DNA of 7,021 nucleotides from an uncultured Bacteroidales bacterium (GTDB taxonomy: Bacteria > Bacteroidota > Bacteroidia > Bacteroidales > Muribaculaceae), in NCBI GenBank assembly GCA_945828175.1, contig CALZQD010000086.1:1-7021 (forward strand), read 5' to 3'. Position numbers and translations under genes: made by a program. Shown here piece after piece: positions 1 through 5,744 of the stretch. Under the pieces are notes generated by a model that was given only the letters and a program-made list of their open reading frames with translations, was not told where the DNA came from and did no database searches. The number at the start of each line of letters is the position of its first letter. Position 1 is the stretch's first letter.

Positions 1-126
1 GTCGTCGCCGCCGGCATTGTTGTTCTGATTATTGTTGCCGATAAATGACCCGGTCAGAGGCGAGTTGCATTTGATGCAACGGGTGACGTTGTCTTCGTTT
101 GGCCCCCCCCAGTTCTTACATCTCAT
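1..126 (-). CDS. Zinc-ribbon protein, N-terminal fragment (3' end beyond window)
   Basis: The minus strand opens at ATG (126-124) and stays open for 42 codons to the window edge. The start reads M-R-C-K-N-W-G-G-P-N, followed by C17-I-K-C20 and an Asn-rich stretch (residues 31-37). This is the layout of a short N-terminal zinc ribbon (CxxC, about 10-13 residues, CxxC) joined to a flexible linker. Proteins of this kind in Bacteroidales usually begin M-[KR]-C-K-N-C-G-W-P-N. Here the second Cys is Trp and the usual Trp is Gly, both caused by a run of eight G in codons 6-8 (111-103). The ligand set is therefore C3, C17 and C20 only, unless the run is a sequence error. A Bacteroidota -7 element lies about 60 nt upstream, so the gene is probably transcribed independently of tsf. 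The function of the rest of the protein cannot be judged. That it is a real gene is likely; its full identity is unknown. Confidence 0.72.
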   Translation of the reverse strand, partial: MRCKNWGGPNEDNVTRCIKCNSPLTGSFIGNNNQNNNAGGDD

Positions 127-186
127 AATTTAATTATATTAGATTGGTTTTTATAGCAGGATTGGAAATGTTTTGGTTCATTTTCG

Positions 187-194
187 CAAAGATA
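187..194 (-). promoter_or_regulatory. Probable Bacteroidota promoter (-7 element) of the zinc-ribbon gene
   Basis: The minus strand reads TATCTTTG, a full match to the Bacteroidota -7 consensus TAnnTTTG. No TTTG/TTG -33 element sits at the expected distance upstream, where the sequence is a T-rich run. Transcription would start near 183, giving a leader of about 57 nt before the ATG at 126. The rest of the gap between this element and the tsf terminator (195-320) shows nothing else I can support. Confidence 0.55.
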
Positions 195-320
195 TAAAAA
201 AAATCTGTCATTGATTTATCGGCTTGAAGTTTTAACGTTCAAAAATTAATCTGAAAGTATGCAAAATGTCAAACGGGCTGAAAAAAGAGTCGGATGAGTG
301 GGAAAATAGCGGGTGGAGCG

Positions 321-363
321 GAAAAAAGGAGACGGCAGCTTCGCGTTTTGCGAAACTGCCGTC
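321..363 (-). terminator. Intrinsic terminator of the rplM-rpsI-rpsB-tsf operon
   Basis: Positions 331-363 form a 14-bp stem (GACGGCAG, one wobble, TTCGC) with a 5-nt AAAAC loop in the minus-strand RNA. It is followed by UCC and six U (327-322). The one imperfect position is a U-G wobble in minus-strand RNA but a C-A mismatch in plus-strand RNA, which supports a terminator read in the minus direction. It lies 37 nt after the tsf stop and separates the operon from the zinc-ribbon gene. Confidence 0.93.
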
Positions 364-400
364 GGTATTATAGACTGTTATAGCTTTTTCTTCTGAAAAA

Positions 401-1393
401 TCAGTCTTCGTTGAGGTTGACGCGCTTGAACTCGACAACTGTCAGACCGGCCTGAGCCTTGGCGAGGTATTTCTCGATTGTGAGCTCAGAGTCTTTGATG
501 AATTCCTGCTCGAGGAGGGTTGACTCCTTGAAGAATTTGTTGAGACGGCCGTTGGCGATGTTCTGAATCATCTGCTCGGGAAGGTTGGCTGCCTTGGCTT
601 CGGCTGCCTCTTTGGCGATTACAGCTGCCTTGTCGTCCTCTTCGCGAGTGAGCCAGCCCTTGGCGATGTTCGACTCGACGTGGTCGGGTGTATCGACGAG
701 GTTGGGGTTGATGCCGGCTTTCTTGAGAGCGGCTTCGACTGCTTTCTTGACCTGCTCTTCTTTAGTCTTCTCGATGGCTACGGTCTTCTCTGACTCGATG
801 ACCGAAGCGGGAACGGTGTCGCGGCTTACGGCAACGGGGTTCATCGAAGCGACCTGCATTGCAACGTCGCGGCCTACCTGATGGTCGACTGTTTCGAGGT
901 TGAAGCCGATGATGGTCGAGAGCTTGTTGCCCAGGTGGTTGTAAGAGCTTGTGGCGGGAGCCTCGATGTATTCGTATGCGCTGATTTCGGTCTTTTCACC
1001 GGTCTTGCCGCTTTCCTCGACGACGAGGTCGGCGATTGTGCGGCCGTCGAGGTTGAGGGCCTTGAGTTCGTCGAGCGATTTGACGCGGTTGGCGACAGCG
1101 GCGTCGAGGATCTTCTTGGTGAGGTCGACGAAGCCTGCGTTCTTGGCTACGAAGTCGGTCTCGCAGTTGAGAGCCACGATAGCGGCGAAGTTGCCTTCGT
1201 TCTTGGCGAGGACACAGCCTTCAGAAGCCTGACGGTCTTCGCGCTTGGCGGCTACAGCCTGACCTTTCTTGCGAAGGATCTCAACGGCTGCCTCAATGTC
1301 GCCGTTAGTCTCGGCGAGAGCTTTTTTGCAGTCCATCAGGCCGGCGCTTGTGAGGTGGCGCAGCTTGGTGATTTCTGCCATTGTTACTGCCAT
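401..1393 (-). CDS. tsf: Translation elongation factor Ts
   Basis: EF-Ts is the cytoplasmic guanine-nucleotide exchange factor that releases GDP from EF-Tu during elongation. The 330-residue product has the N-terminal UBA-like module with the family signature L11-R-x-x-T...K23-K-A-L (residues 11-26). It also has the exchange motif N-C-E-T-D80-F81-V-A-K (76-84), whose Asp-Phe pair inserts near the EF-Tu switch region in known structures. The central dimerisation and C-terminal regions follow, with the recognisable K-x-x-E-Q-V-x-K-A-V-E-A-A-L-K-K-A stretch at about 212-228. Length is normal for Bacteroidales, which are longer than the E. coli protein. ATG at 1393 is chosen because the M-A-V-T-M-A lead is typical of this group; Met5 is a possible alternative. 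The gene follows rpsB by 39 nt with no promoter match between them, so it is read from the rplM promoter or a site before rpsB. A strong terminator follows. Confidence 0.98.
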   Translation of the reverse strand: MAVTMAEITKLRHLTSAGLMDCKKALAETNGDIEAAVEILRKKGQAVAAKREDRQASEGCVLAKNEGNFAAIVALNCETDFVAKNAGFVDLTKKILDAAVANRVKSLDELKALNLDGRTIADLVVEESGKTGEKTEISAYEYIEAPATSSYNHLGNKLSTIIGFNLETVDHQVGRDVAMQVASMNPVAVSRDTVPASVIESEKTVAIEKTKEEQVKKAVEAALKKAGINPNLVDTPDHVESNIAKGWLTREEDDKAAVIAKEAAEAKAANLPEQMIQNIANGRLNKFFKESTLLEQEFIKDSELTIEKYLAKAQAGLTVVEFKRVNLNED

Positions 1394-1432
1394 AATATTA
1401 TGATTGTATTTTATTCGTTAATAAATTGAGAA

Positions 1433-2251
1433 TTATTCGGCCGATTCTTCAGCTTCGGTTTCAGTCTCAGCTTCGTTTTCGGCTTCGTTGCGACGTACGC
1501 GGCGACGTTCGCGCTTGGGAGCGGCCTCGCCTTCGCCTTCGGCTGCTGTGTCGACTTTCTCGGCTTTGCGCTCCTCGAGACCTTCGGCCATAGCGTTGAC
1601 AACGGTGCCGACGATGAGCTCGATTGATTTCGAAGCGTCCTCGTTAGCGGGGATAACGAAGTCGACGTTTGTCGGGTCAGAGTTTGTGTCAACCATAGCG
1701 AAAACGGGAATACCTAAGCGGTTAGCCTCGGCGACGGCGATGTGTTCTTTGAGAACGTCAACGACGAAGAGAGCCGAGGGTAGACGGTTGAGGTCGGCGA
1801 TAGAGCCGAGGGTCTTCTCGAGTTTCGCACGCTGGCGGCTTACCTGAAGACGCTCGCGTTTCGAGAGGTTGTCAAATGTGCCGTCGGTCATCATCTTGTC
1901 GATAGATGCCATTTTCTTGACGGCTTTGCGGATTGTCGGGAAGTTGGTGAGCATACCGCCGGGCCAGCGTTCAATCACATAGGGCATGTTGATTGATTTG
2001 GCCATGTCGGCGATGACTTGTTTGGCCTGTTTTTTTGTTGCTACGAAGAGCACCTTCTTGCCTGATTTGGCGATGCTTTTGAGAGCTGCTGCAGCTTCTT
2101 CAACTTTGGCAGCTGTCTTATATAAGTCGATGATGTGGATACCGTTGCGCTCCATGAAGATGTAGGGCGCCATTGCAGGATTCCATTTTCTTTTGAGGTG
2201 ACCGAAATGGCAGCCTGCTTCAAGGAGTTGGTCAAATGTGGGATTAGCCAT
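1433..2251 (-). CDS. rpsB: 30S ribosomal protein S2 (uS2)
   Basis: S2 is a late-binding small-subunit protein on the solvent side between head and body. The 272-residue product shows the family core: G13-C-H-F-G-H-L-K-R-K-W-N-P (13-25), the helical-hairpin insertion around 110-150, and the Rossmann-like part with L-F-V-V-D (161-165), I-P-V-F-A-M-V-D-T-N-S-D-P (181-193) and the closing I-E-L-I-V-G-T-V (210-217). Beyond about residue 225 there is a low-complexity tail. It has a basic cluster (K246-R-E-R-R-R-V-R-R) followed by a strongly acidic Glu/Ala/Thr run to the end. The start ATG at 2251 is preceded by an A-rich stretch without a Shine-Dalgarno motif. rpsB is the third gene of the operon, 132 nt after rpsI. 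That spacer contains competing hairpins which could regulate this gene and tsf separately from rplM-rpsI. Confidence 0.98.
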   Translation of the reverse strand: MANPTFDQLLEAGCHFGHLKRKWNPAMAPYIFMERNGIHIIDLYKTAAKVEEAAAALKSIAKSGKKVLFVATKKQAKQVIADMAKSINMPYVIERWPGGMLTNFPTIRKAVKKMASIDKMMTDGTFDNLSKRERLQVSRQRAKLEKTLGSIADLNRLPSALFVVDVLKEHIAVAEANRLGIPVFAMVDTNSDPTNVDFVIPANEDASKSIELIVGTVVNAMAEGLEERKAEKVDTAAEGEGEAAPKRERRRVRRNEAENEAETETEAEESAE

Positions 2252-2289
2252 GATTTGTTTTTGTTTTGTTTACGTTCTTTTGATAATAC

Positions 2290-2337
2290 AACCGTGAGGT
2301 AGGGAACGTGTCCATCTACACGGTTTAGATACTAAAC
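2290..2337 (-). promoter_or_regulatory. Candidate structured leader before rpsB (two competing hairpins)
   Basis: On the minus strand, GTTTAG-TAT-CTAAAC (2337-2323) forms a perfect 6-bp stem. A second stem pairs AACCGTG (2325-2319) with CACGGTT (2296-2290), 7 bp, enclosing a 22-nt segment that can fold further (TAG with CTA, GGA with TCC). The two stems share positions 2323-2325 and cannot both be complete. S2 represses its own operon through an rpsB leader in enterobacteria. A similar role here is inferred only from position, not from any recognised motif. Confidence 0.38.
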
Positions 2338-2340
2338 ACA

Positions 2341-2354
2341 ATATATTAATATAT
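2341..2354. repeat. Perfect 14-bp AT palindrome
   Basis: ATATATTAATATAT is identical to its reverse complement. It lies in the rpsI-rpsB spacer, directly before the candidate hairpins in transcription order. It may be an easily melted or protein-bound site, or simply AT-rich spacer sequence; no function can be assigned. Confidence 0.5.
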
Positions 2355-2383
2355 TCATGCGGCAGGGGCCGTAATAAATGATA

Positions 2384-2770
2384 TTAACGTTTTGAGAACT
2401 GGAAGCGCTTGCGTGCTTTGGGCTGACCGGCTTTCTTGCGTTCTACGGCGCGCGGGTCGCGGGTCATGAAGCCATGTTTGCGGAGCACTGCCTTGTCGTC
2501 GGGGTTGATTTTCACCAGTGCGCGGGCGATGCCGAGACGGAGAGCTTCTGCCTGTCCTTTGTAACCGCCGCCGTCGAGGTTGACGTGGATGTCATATTTG
2601 CCGTCGAGGTCGAGGGTGGTCAGGGGCTGTTTTACGATATATTGAAGAATCGAAGAGGGAAAATATACTTCGAGAGGGCGTTTGTTGATTGTGATGGTGC
2701 CGTTGCCTTCTTTTAAAATCACACGTGCGACTGCGGCTTTACGGCGGCCTACTGCGTTAATTGTTTCCAT
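2384..2770 (-). CDS. rpsI: 30S ribosomal protein S9 (uS9)
   Basis: S9 sits in the small-subunit head, and its C-terminal tail reaches the P-site tRNA. The 128-residue product carries the full family signature G67[18 protein letters not shown] (67-85). The N-terminal G-R-R-K-x-A-V-A-R-V segment (8-17) and the basic tail ending F-S-K-R, whose last Lys-Arg contacts tRNA in known ribosomes, are also present. Length is typical. The gene begins 7 nt after the rplM stop, so the two are almost certainly co-translated from one mRNA, the same pairing seen in most bacteria. No oddities are visible. Confidence 0.98.
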   Translation of the reverse strand: METINAVGRRKAAVARVILKEGNGTITINKRPLEVYFPSSILQYIVKQPLTTLDLDGKYDIHVNLDGGGYKGQAEALRLGIARALVKINPDDKAVLRKHGFMTRDPRAVERKKAGQPKARKRFQFSKR

Positions 2771-2777
2771 GCTTCAA

Positions 2778-3257
2778 TTATTTCAATTTGTTAATGTCGA
2801 TAACTTTGGGGTTCTGTGCTTCGTGGGGATGGTTGGGTCCGTTGTAAACGTGCATGTTTTCAATCAGACGGCGACCGATGCGGTTTTTGGGAAGCATACC
2901 TTTCATCACACGGATGAAGAGCGGGTGCATGCCGGGCTTGAGGTGTTTGTTGAAAGATTTTTTCATCAGCACTTCGGGTGTTGCCTGACGCTGACCGCCG
3001 GGATAGCCGGTGTAGTTGAGGTAGATGTGGTCGGTCATCTTTTTGCCGGTGAGGACGACTTTGTCGGCGTTGATGATGATGACGTTGTCGCCACACTGGG
3101 TGTAGGGAGTGTAAGAGGGTTTGTATTTGCCGCGAAGCAATTTTGCGACTTTAGAGCAGAGACGGCCAAGATGCTGGTCGGTTGCGTCGATCACGACCCA
3201 CTCGTGCTCGACCTGCTGTGCATTGGGAGATACGGTTTTGTAGCTTAAAGTATCCAC
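2778..3257 (-). CDS. rplM: 50S ribosomal protein L13 (uL13)
   Basis: L13 is an early assembly protein of the large subunit that binds 23S rRNA. The 159-residue product contains the core W20-V-V-I-D-A (20-25), G31-R-L-x-S-K-V-A-K-L-L-R-G-K (31-44), C55-G-D-N-V-I-I-I-N-A (55-64) and the family signature V-M-K-G-M-L-P-K-N-R-I-G (117-128) followed by H-V-Y-N-G-P-N-H-P-H (136-145). It is longer at both ends than the 142-residue E. coli protein, as is usual in Bacteroidales. The start is GTG at 3257-3255. The M-D-T-L-S-Y-K-T lead matches the group's usual N-terminus and no in-frame ATG lies close upstream. It is the first gene of the operon, behind a leader of about 109 nt with compact hairpins and a canonical promoter. 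L13 autoregulates its operon in several bacteria, so feedback here is plausible but inferred. Confidence 0.97.
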   Translation of the reverse strand: MDTLSYKTVSPNAQQVEHEWVVIDATDQHLGRLCSKVAKLLRGKYKPSYTPYTQCGDNVIIINADKVVLTGKKMTDHIYLNYTGYPGGQRQATPEVLMKKSFNKHLKPGMHPLFIRVMKGMLPKNRIGRRLIENMHVYNGPNHPHEAQNPKVIDINKLK

Positions 3258-3289
3258 TGTTTAATTAGTTGATTAGTAGTTAAATAAAT

Positions 3290-3326
3290 TTGACCGTAGT
3301 CAAGCCGACGCTCGGCCAAAAGCGCC
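3290..3326 (-). promoter_or_regulatory. Candidate structured leader of rplM
   Basis: In minus-strand RNA, two hairpins lie back to back. GCCGA-GCG-UCGGC occupies 3316-3304, and UUGAC-UACG-GUCAA occupies 3303-3290; the latter is capped by a C(UACG)G tetraloop of the extra-stable UNCG class. An alternative 6-bp stem, GGCGCU (3326-3321) with AGCGUC (3312-3307), would exclude the first hairpin. The element sits about 33 nt before the GTG start. Switching between folds when L13 binds is a reasonable hypothesis, not shown. I do not recognise it as a named RNA family. Confidence 0.42.
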
Positions 3327-3369
3327 TGAATGACGACTGTCGTTAATTAATTTGGACATAATCGGTCTG

Positions 3370-3401
3370 CAAAGGTACGATTTTAACCGCTAATAGCCAA
3401 A
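3370..3401 (-). promoter_or_regulatory. Bacteroidota promoter of the rplM operon
   Basis: The minus strand has TTTG (3401-3398), a 20-nt spacer and TACCTTTG (3377-3370). This matches both the -33 and -7 elements of the Bacteroidota primary sigma factor at the expected spacing. Transcription would start near 3366, leaving a leader of about 109 nt before rplM. It lies just after the terminator-like hairpin of the upstream barrel gene, so the ribosomal operon appears to be an independent unit. Confidence 0.87.
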
Positions 3402-3421
3402 CTTTTCGACTATAAAATGTT

Positions 3422-3455
3422 AAAAAATTTCGTCTGACCTGATGCCGATGTCAGA
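3422..3455 (-). terminator. Probable terminator after the four-barrel gene
   Basis: Minus-strand RNA can pair UCUGAC (3455-3450) with GUCAGA (3438-3433) around an 11-nt loop. After CGAAA come six U (3427-3422). The stem includes the TGA stop codon. It is short and the U run is spaced by a few nucleotides, so termination may be partial. Confidence 0.45.
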
Positions 3456-5730
3456 AGCGGTAGGACGCGCCTGCAAGAATGCGGCCGACGGTGATGAATC
3501 TGTTCGACGTGCCGTAGGCGGGGATGACCCGGTTCATGTAGGCCGATATGCAGGGTTCGATATGCAAGTCGATGTTGGACGGAAGGTTGTAGCGGAATTG
3601 CAGTCCTGCGTTGCCCATCGCGCCTGTTGACGCGTCGCGTGCGTTGCTGAACCCGAGGCCGCCGCCTATGGCGCCGATGATGTGGAAACGGCGTTTCGGA
3701 TTGCGGTCGATAAGTGAAGTGACGTTGAGCAGGTAGTCGATGTTTGCGGTAGTGAGATTCACGTTATCGCGATGAGGCGACAACAGGAAGTCATAGCCGA
3801 GATTGAATCTCAAGCCTGATACCAGCGAGAACCATCGTCCGACCGAGGCTTGTAAAGCTCCGCTGGCGCGGTCGTTGTCACTGCTGTTGACAGTCGGGCC
3901 GCCGGCAAGGCTGACGAAGTTGCGGTTGTCGCCTCCGAACACAGCGTCGGCAATCGAGCCGCGAGGGCCTTTTAACGTGCCGAGACGATAGTTGAGGCCC
4001 AGCATGACTCGTAATTCGGGAGTCCATCCGGGGTTGCCTAAACCGCGGGGACAGACCCCCAGAAGCTGAGGCTCGACGAAAAGGCTGAGGGCGTCGTTGA
4101 GACGGAACGATCCGTTCAGGCCGATTTTACCGCCATACACGGCTTTTGCGGGGTCAACGTAATTTACCACGCCACCGAACACACCCATCACGCCCGACAG
4201 GTCGAACAGACGCTCGCTGTCATATCCGACCATGGCTGTAGAGATGCTGAAGAGATAGTCGGCCGCGACTGTCGCCGATACGTAGATGGGCTGGCGGCGG
4301 AATATTTCGCCCTCGGCTGTTATGCGCCACGACGAGATGGGAGTGAATCGGCGGCCGAAACCGACTGAGCCGGCCATGCCGTTACCGTAGTCGCCTCTGA
4401 AACGTTTGACCGGAGCGAACCCGAGGGAAAGGAACCAGTTGCGGTCTTTGAGAAATTCTTCCAGAGCTTTGGGATAATCGTGGTAGAAGTTGCCGAATGT
4501 ATAATGGACGCCGGCGGTCAGCGATCCTATGGCCTGGCGCGAGCCATAGCCCATGTCGGTGCTGAATTTGCCGCGGAATACTTGTACTTGTGGTTCGATG
4601 AACAGGCTCCAGTTGGGTGACAGACGGAACGAGGCCGTCAGGCTCGCTTCTGCGCCGGGATATAGTTTGCCTCGGGCGGAGTTGCCATAAGCGAGTAACG
4701 GACCGATGTTGAAATTGAGACCGAAGACGCCGTCAGGATTATAGCCGCTGAACGCGTTGGTTATATTCCATACATAATCGATTGCTCCTGTGGCTATGTA
4801 ACGGTTGTTTTTCGCGTGTGGCACTTTGCCGTAGCGGCCGAATTCGGCTTTCACTCTGAGGGCTGAGGTGTAAGTGAGCCATTTGCCGAAACTTGCCGAG
4901 AATATACCGTTGATGGAGTTGCGGTCGAAATTGCGCAGTAAGGCTGTGGCCCCGGCGCCTGCAGAGAAGAATATATGGCTGTCGTCGATATTATGGAAGT
5001 CTGATGAGCCGTAGCGGCGTTCGGCGCCGCGGAGCAGACGGTATCCCAGGCCGACAAAAAGATTGGCGTCGGGACGGAATCGGCGGGTTGCGTCTCCACC
5101 GAACTGTGTGCCGGCAAGGAGAGTCAGTCTCGGCTCGACATACAGGAACATCGACCGGCTGACATTGAAGCGCGCCTGCAGCGACGTGCGGAATCCGCCT
5201 TCGTTGCCCCATACACCGTCGCGGCGTATGCGCTGATACTCTGCGCCTATACCGCCGATAAGCTCGAAAAAGCGGTTGCTGTCATAGCCACGCAGCAGGG
5301 CCGAGAAGTTCATGAGATAGTCTGCCGAGAAAGATCCGAAATATACGCGGGGCTTACCTGAAAATTCAGAGTGCAGCCCGGCGTCAAAACTGATTCGGCC
5401 GCCGTGTACAGGCGTAAACCAATATCCGACTCCGAGTTCGGCCCGTGCGCCCGGACGCGTATGAAGGCCGGTCATCGAGCCACCGATGCCGCCGCTCACG
5501 AAAAGTCGCGAGGTCACTGCGCTGTCGGGGAAAGCACGTGACGGCAGCGGTTTCTGGAGTACGTAATCCAACGCATTGAAACCGACTCTGACTGTGTCGT
5601 TGAGTTTATAGTCGGTCTTTGCTGAAATTTCGTGAGACCCTGTCAGGGAAATTACAGCGGCGATGCCTGCCGCCAGAACCACCCGGCAGAAGCCCGAGTG
5701 TCTGAATATATTGATTGATAGCTTATTCAT
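3451..5730 (-). CDS. Secreted outer-membrane protein of four tandem eight-stranded-barrel-like repeats
   Basis: I do not recognise a named gene. The 759-residue product begins with a signal peptide: basic n-region to Arg16, hydrophobic core V17-L29, probable cleavage after I-S-A37. A short mature segment follows (38-74), then four homologous units at about 75-232, 253-412, 432-583 and 604-759, joined by polar linkers of about 20 residues. Each unit repeats the same order: G-[KR]-W/Y-F-T-like strand, D-Y-[LV]-x-[NS]-[IVF]-[ST], often G-Y-[DN], [LIF]-x-[LI]-x-G-x-x-G, [RS]-F-[RN]-[LV] (R-Y-N-L in unit 4), then L-[FYH]-[VI]-E-P, closing with [LH]-x-Y-[RT]-[LF] or a similar aromatic end. The alternating hydrophobic segments fit eight strands per unit, and the last unit ends in Y-R-F, like a BAM-recognised beta-signal. 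It therefore acts, by inference, in the outer membrane. It lies 14 nt after the OmpA-like/TPR gene and probably shares its transcript. Ligand, transport activity and partner are unknown. A single large barrel is an alternative to four small ones. Confidence 0.93.
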   Translation of the reverse strand: MNKLSINIFRHSGFCRVVLAAGIAAVISLTGSHEISAKTDYKLNDTVRVGFNALDYVLQKPLPSRAFPDSAVTSRLFVSGGIGGSMTGLHTRPGARAELGVGYWFTPVHGGRISFDAGLHSEFSGKPRVYFGSFSADYLMNFSALLRGYDSNRFFELIGGIGAEYQRIRRDGVWGNEGGFRTSLQARFNVSRSMFLYVEPRLTLLAGTQFGGDATRRFRPDANLFVGLGYRLLRGAERRYGSSDFHNIDDSHIFFSAGAGATALLRNFDRNSINGIFSASFGKWLTYTSALRVKAEFGRYGKVPHAKNNRYIATGAIDYVWNITNAFSGYNPDGVFGLNFNIGPLLAYGNSARGKLYPGAEASLTASFRLSPNWSLFIEPQVQVFRGKFSTDMGYGSRQAIGSLTAGVHYTFGNFYHDYPKALEEFLKDRNWFLSLGFAPVKRFRGDYGNGMAGSVGFGRRFTPISSWRITAEGEIFRRQPIYVSATVAADYLFSISTAMVGYDSERLFDLSGVMGVFGGVVNYVDPAKAVYGGKIGLNGSFRLNDALSLFVEPQLLGVCPRGLGNPGWTPELRVMLGLNYRLGTLKGPRGSIADAVFGGDNRNFVSLAGGPTVNSSDNDRASGALQASVGRWFSLVSGLRFNLGYDFLLSPHRDNVNLTTANIDYLLNVTSLIDRNPKRRFHIIGAIGGGLGFSNARDASTGAMGNAGLQFRYNLPSNIDLHIEPCISAYMNRVIPAYGTSNRFITVGRILAGASYRF
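3454..5508 (-). repeat. Four tandem protein-coding repeats within the barrel gene
   Basis: Units in translation order lie at 5508-5035, 4974-4495, 4437-3982 and 3921-3454. They are aligned by the shared D-Y-L/V (residues 137, 318, 491, 665), E-P (199, 379, 553, 725) and terminal Y-R-L/Y-T-F/Y-R-F (230, 410, 581, 757) landmarks. Spacing between equivalent landmarks is about 170-181 residues. The DNA copies are well diverged, so the duplication is old or has been under strong diversification. Confidence 0.85.
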
Positions 5731-5744
5731 TGTTGCAGCAGAAC

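Noticed and set aside
385..400. U5C/GA5 hairpin right after the tsf stop
   Set aside because: It is a weak A-U stem with no U tract; the strong terminator 20 nt further on explains termination.
232..438. Minus-strand frame of 68 codons overlapping the tsf 3' end and terminator
   Set aside because: It runs through the terminator stem in another frame, is Ser/Phe-rich and resembles no protein.
881..1429. Plus-strand reading frame of 182 codons opposite tsf
   Set aside because: It is fully antisense to a clear EF-Ts gene, its composition mirrors the tsf codon pattern, and it has no promoter or recognisable domain.
2337..2350. Possible promoter before rpsB (TATATTGTG on the minus strand)
   Set aside because: It does not match TAnnTTTG at two key positions and has no -33 partner.
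2360..2371. Hairpin CGGC-CCCU-GCCG just after rpsI as a terminator
   Set aside because: It has only 4 bp, is not followed by a U run, and downstream rpsB-tsf needs read-through.
2682..3248. Plus-strand reading frame of 188 codons opposite rplM and the start of rpsI
   Set aside because: It is antisense to two certain ribosomal protein genes; the Val/Asp/Phe-rich product is what an antisense frame of such genes gives.
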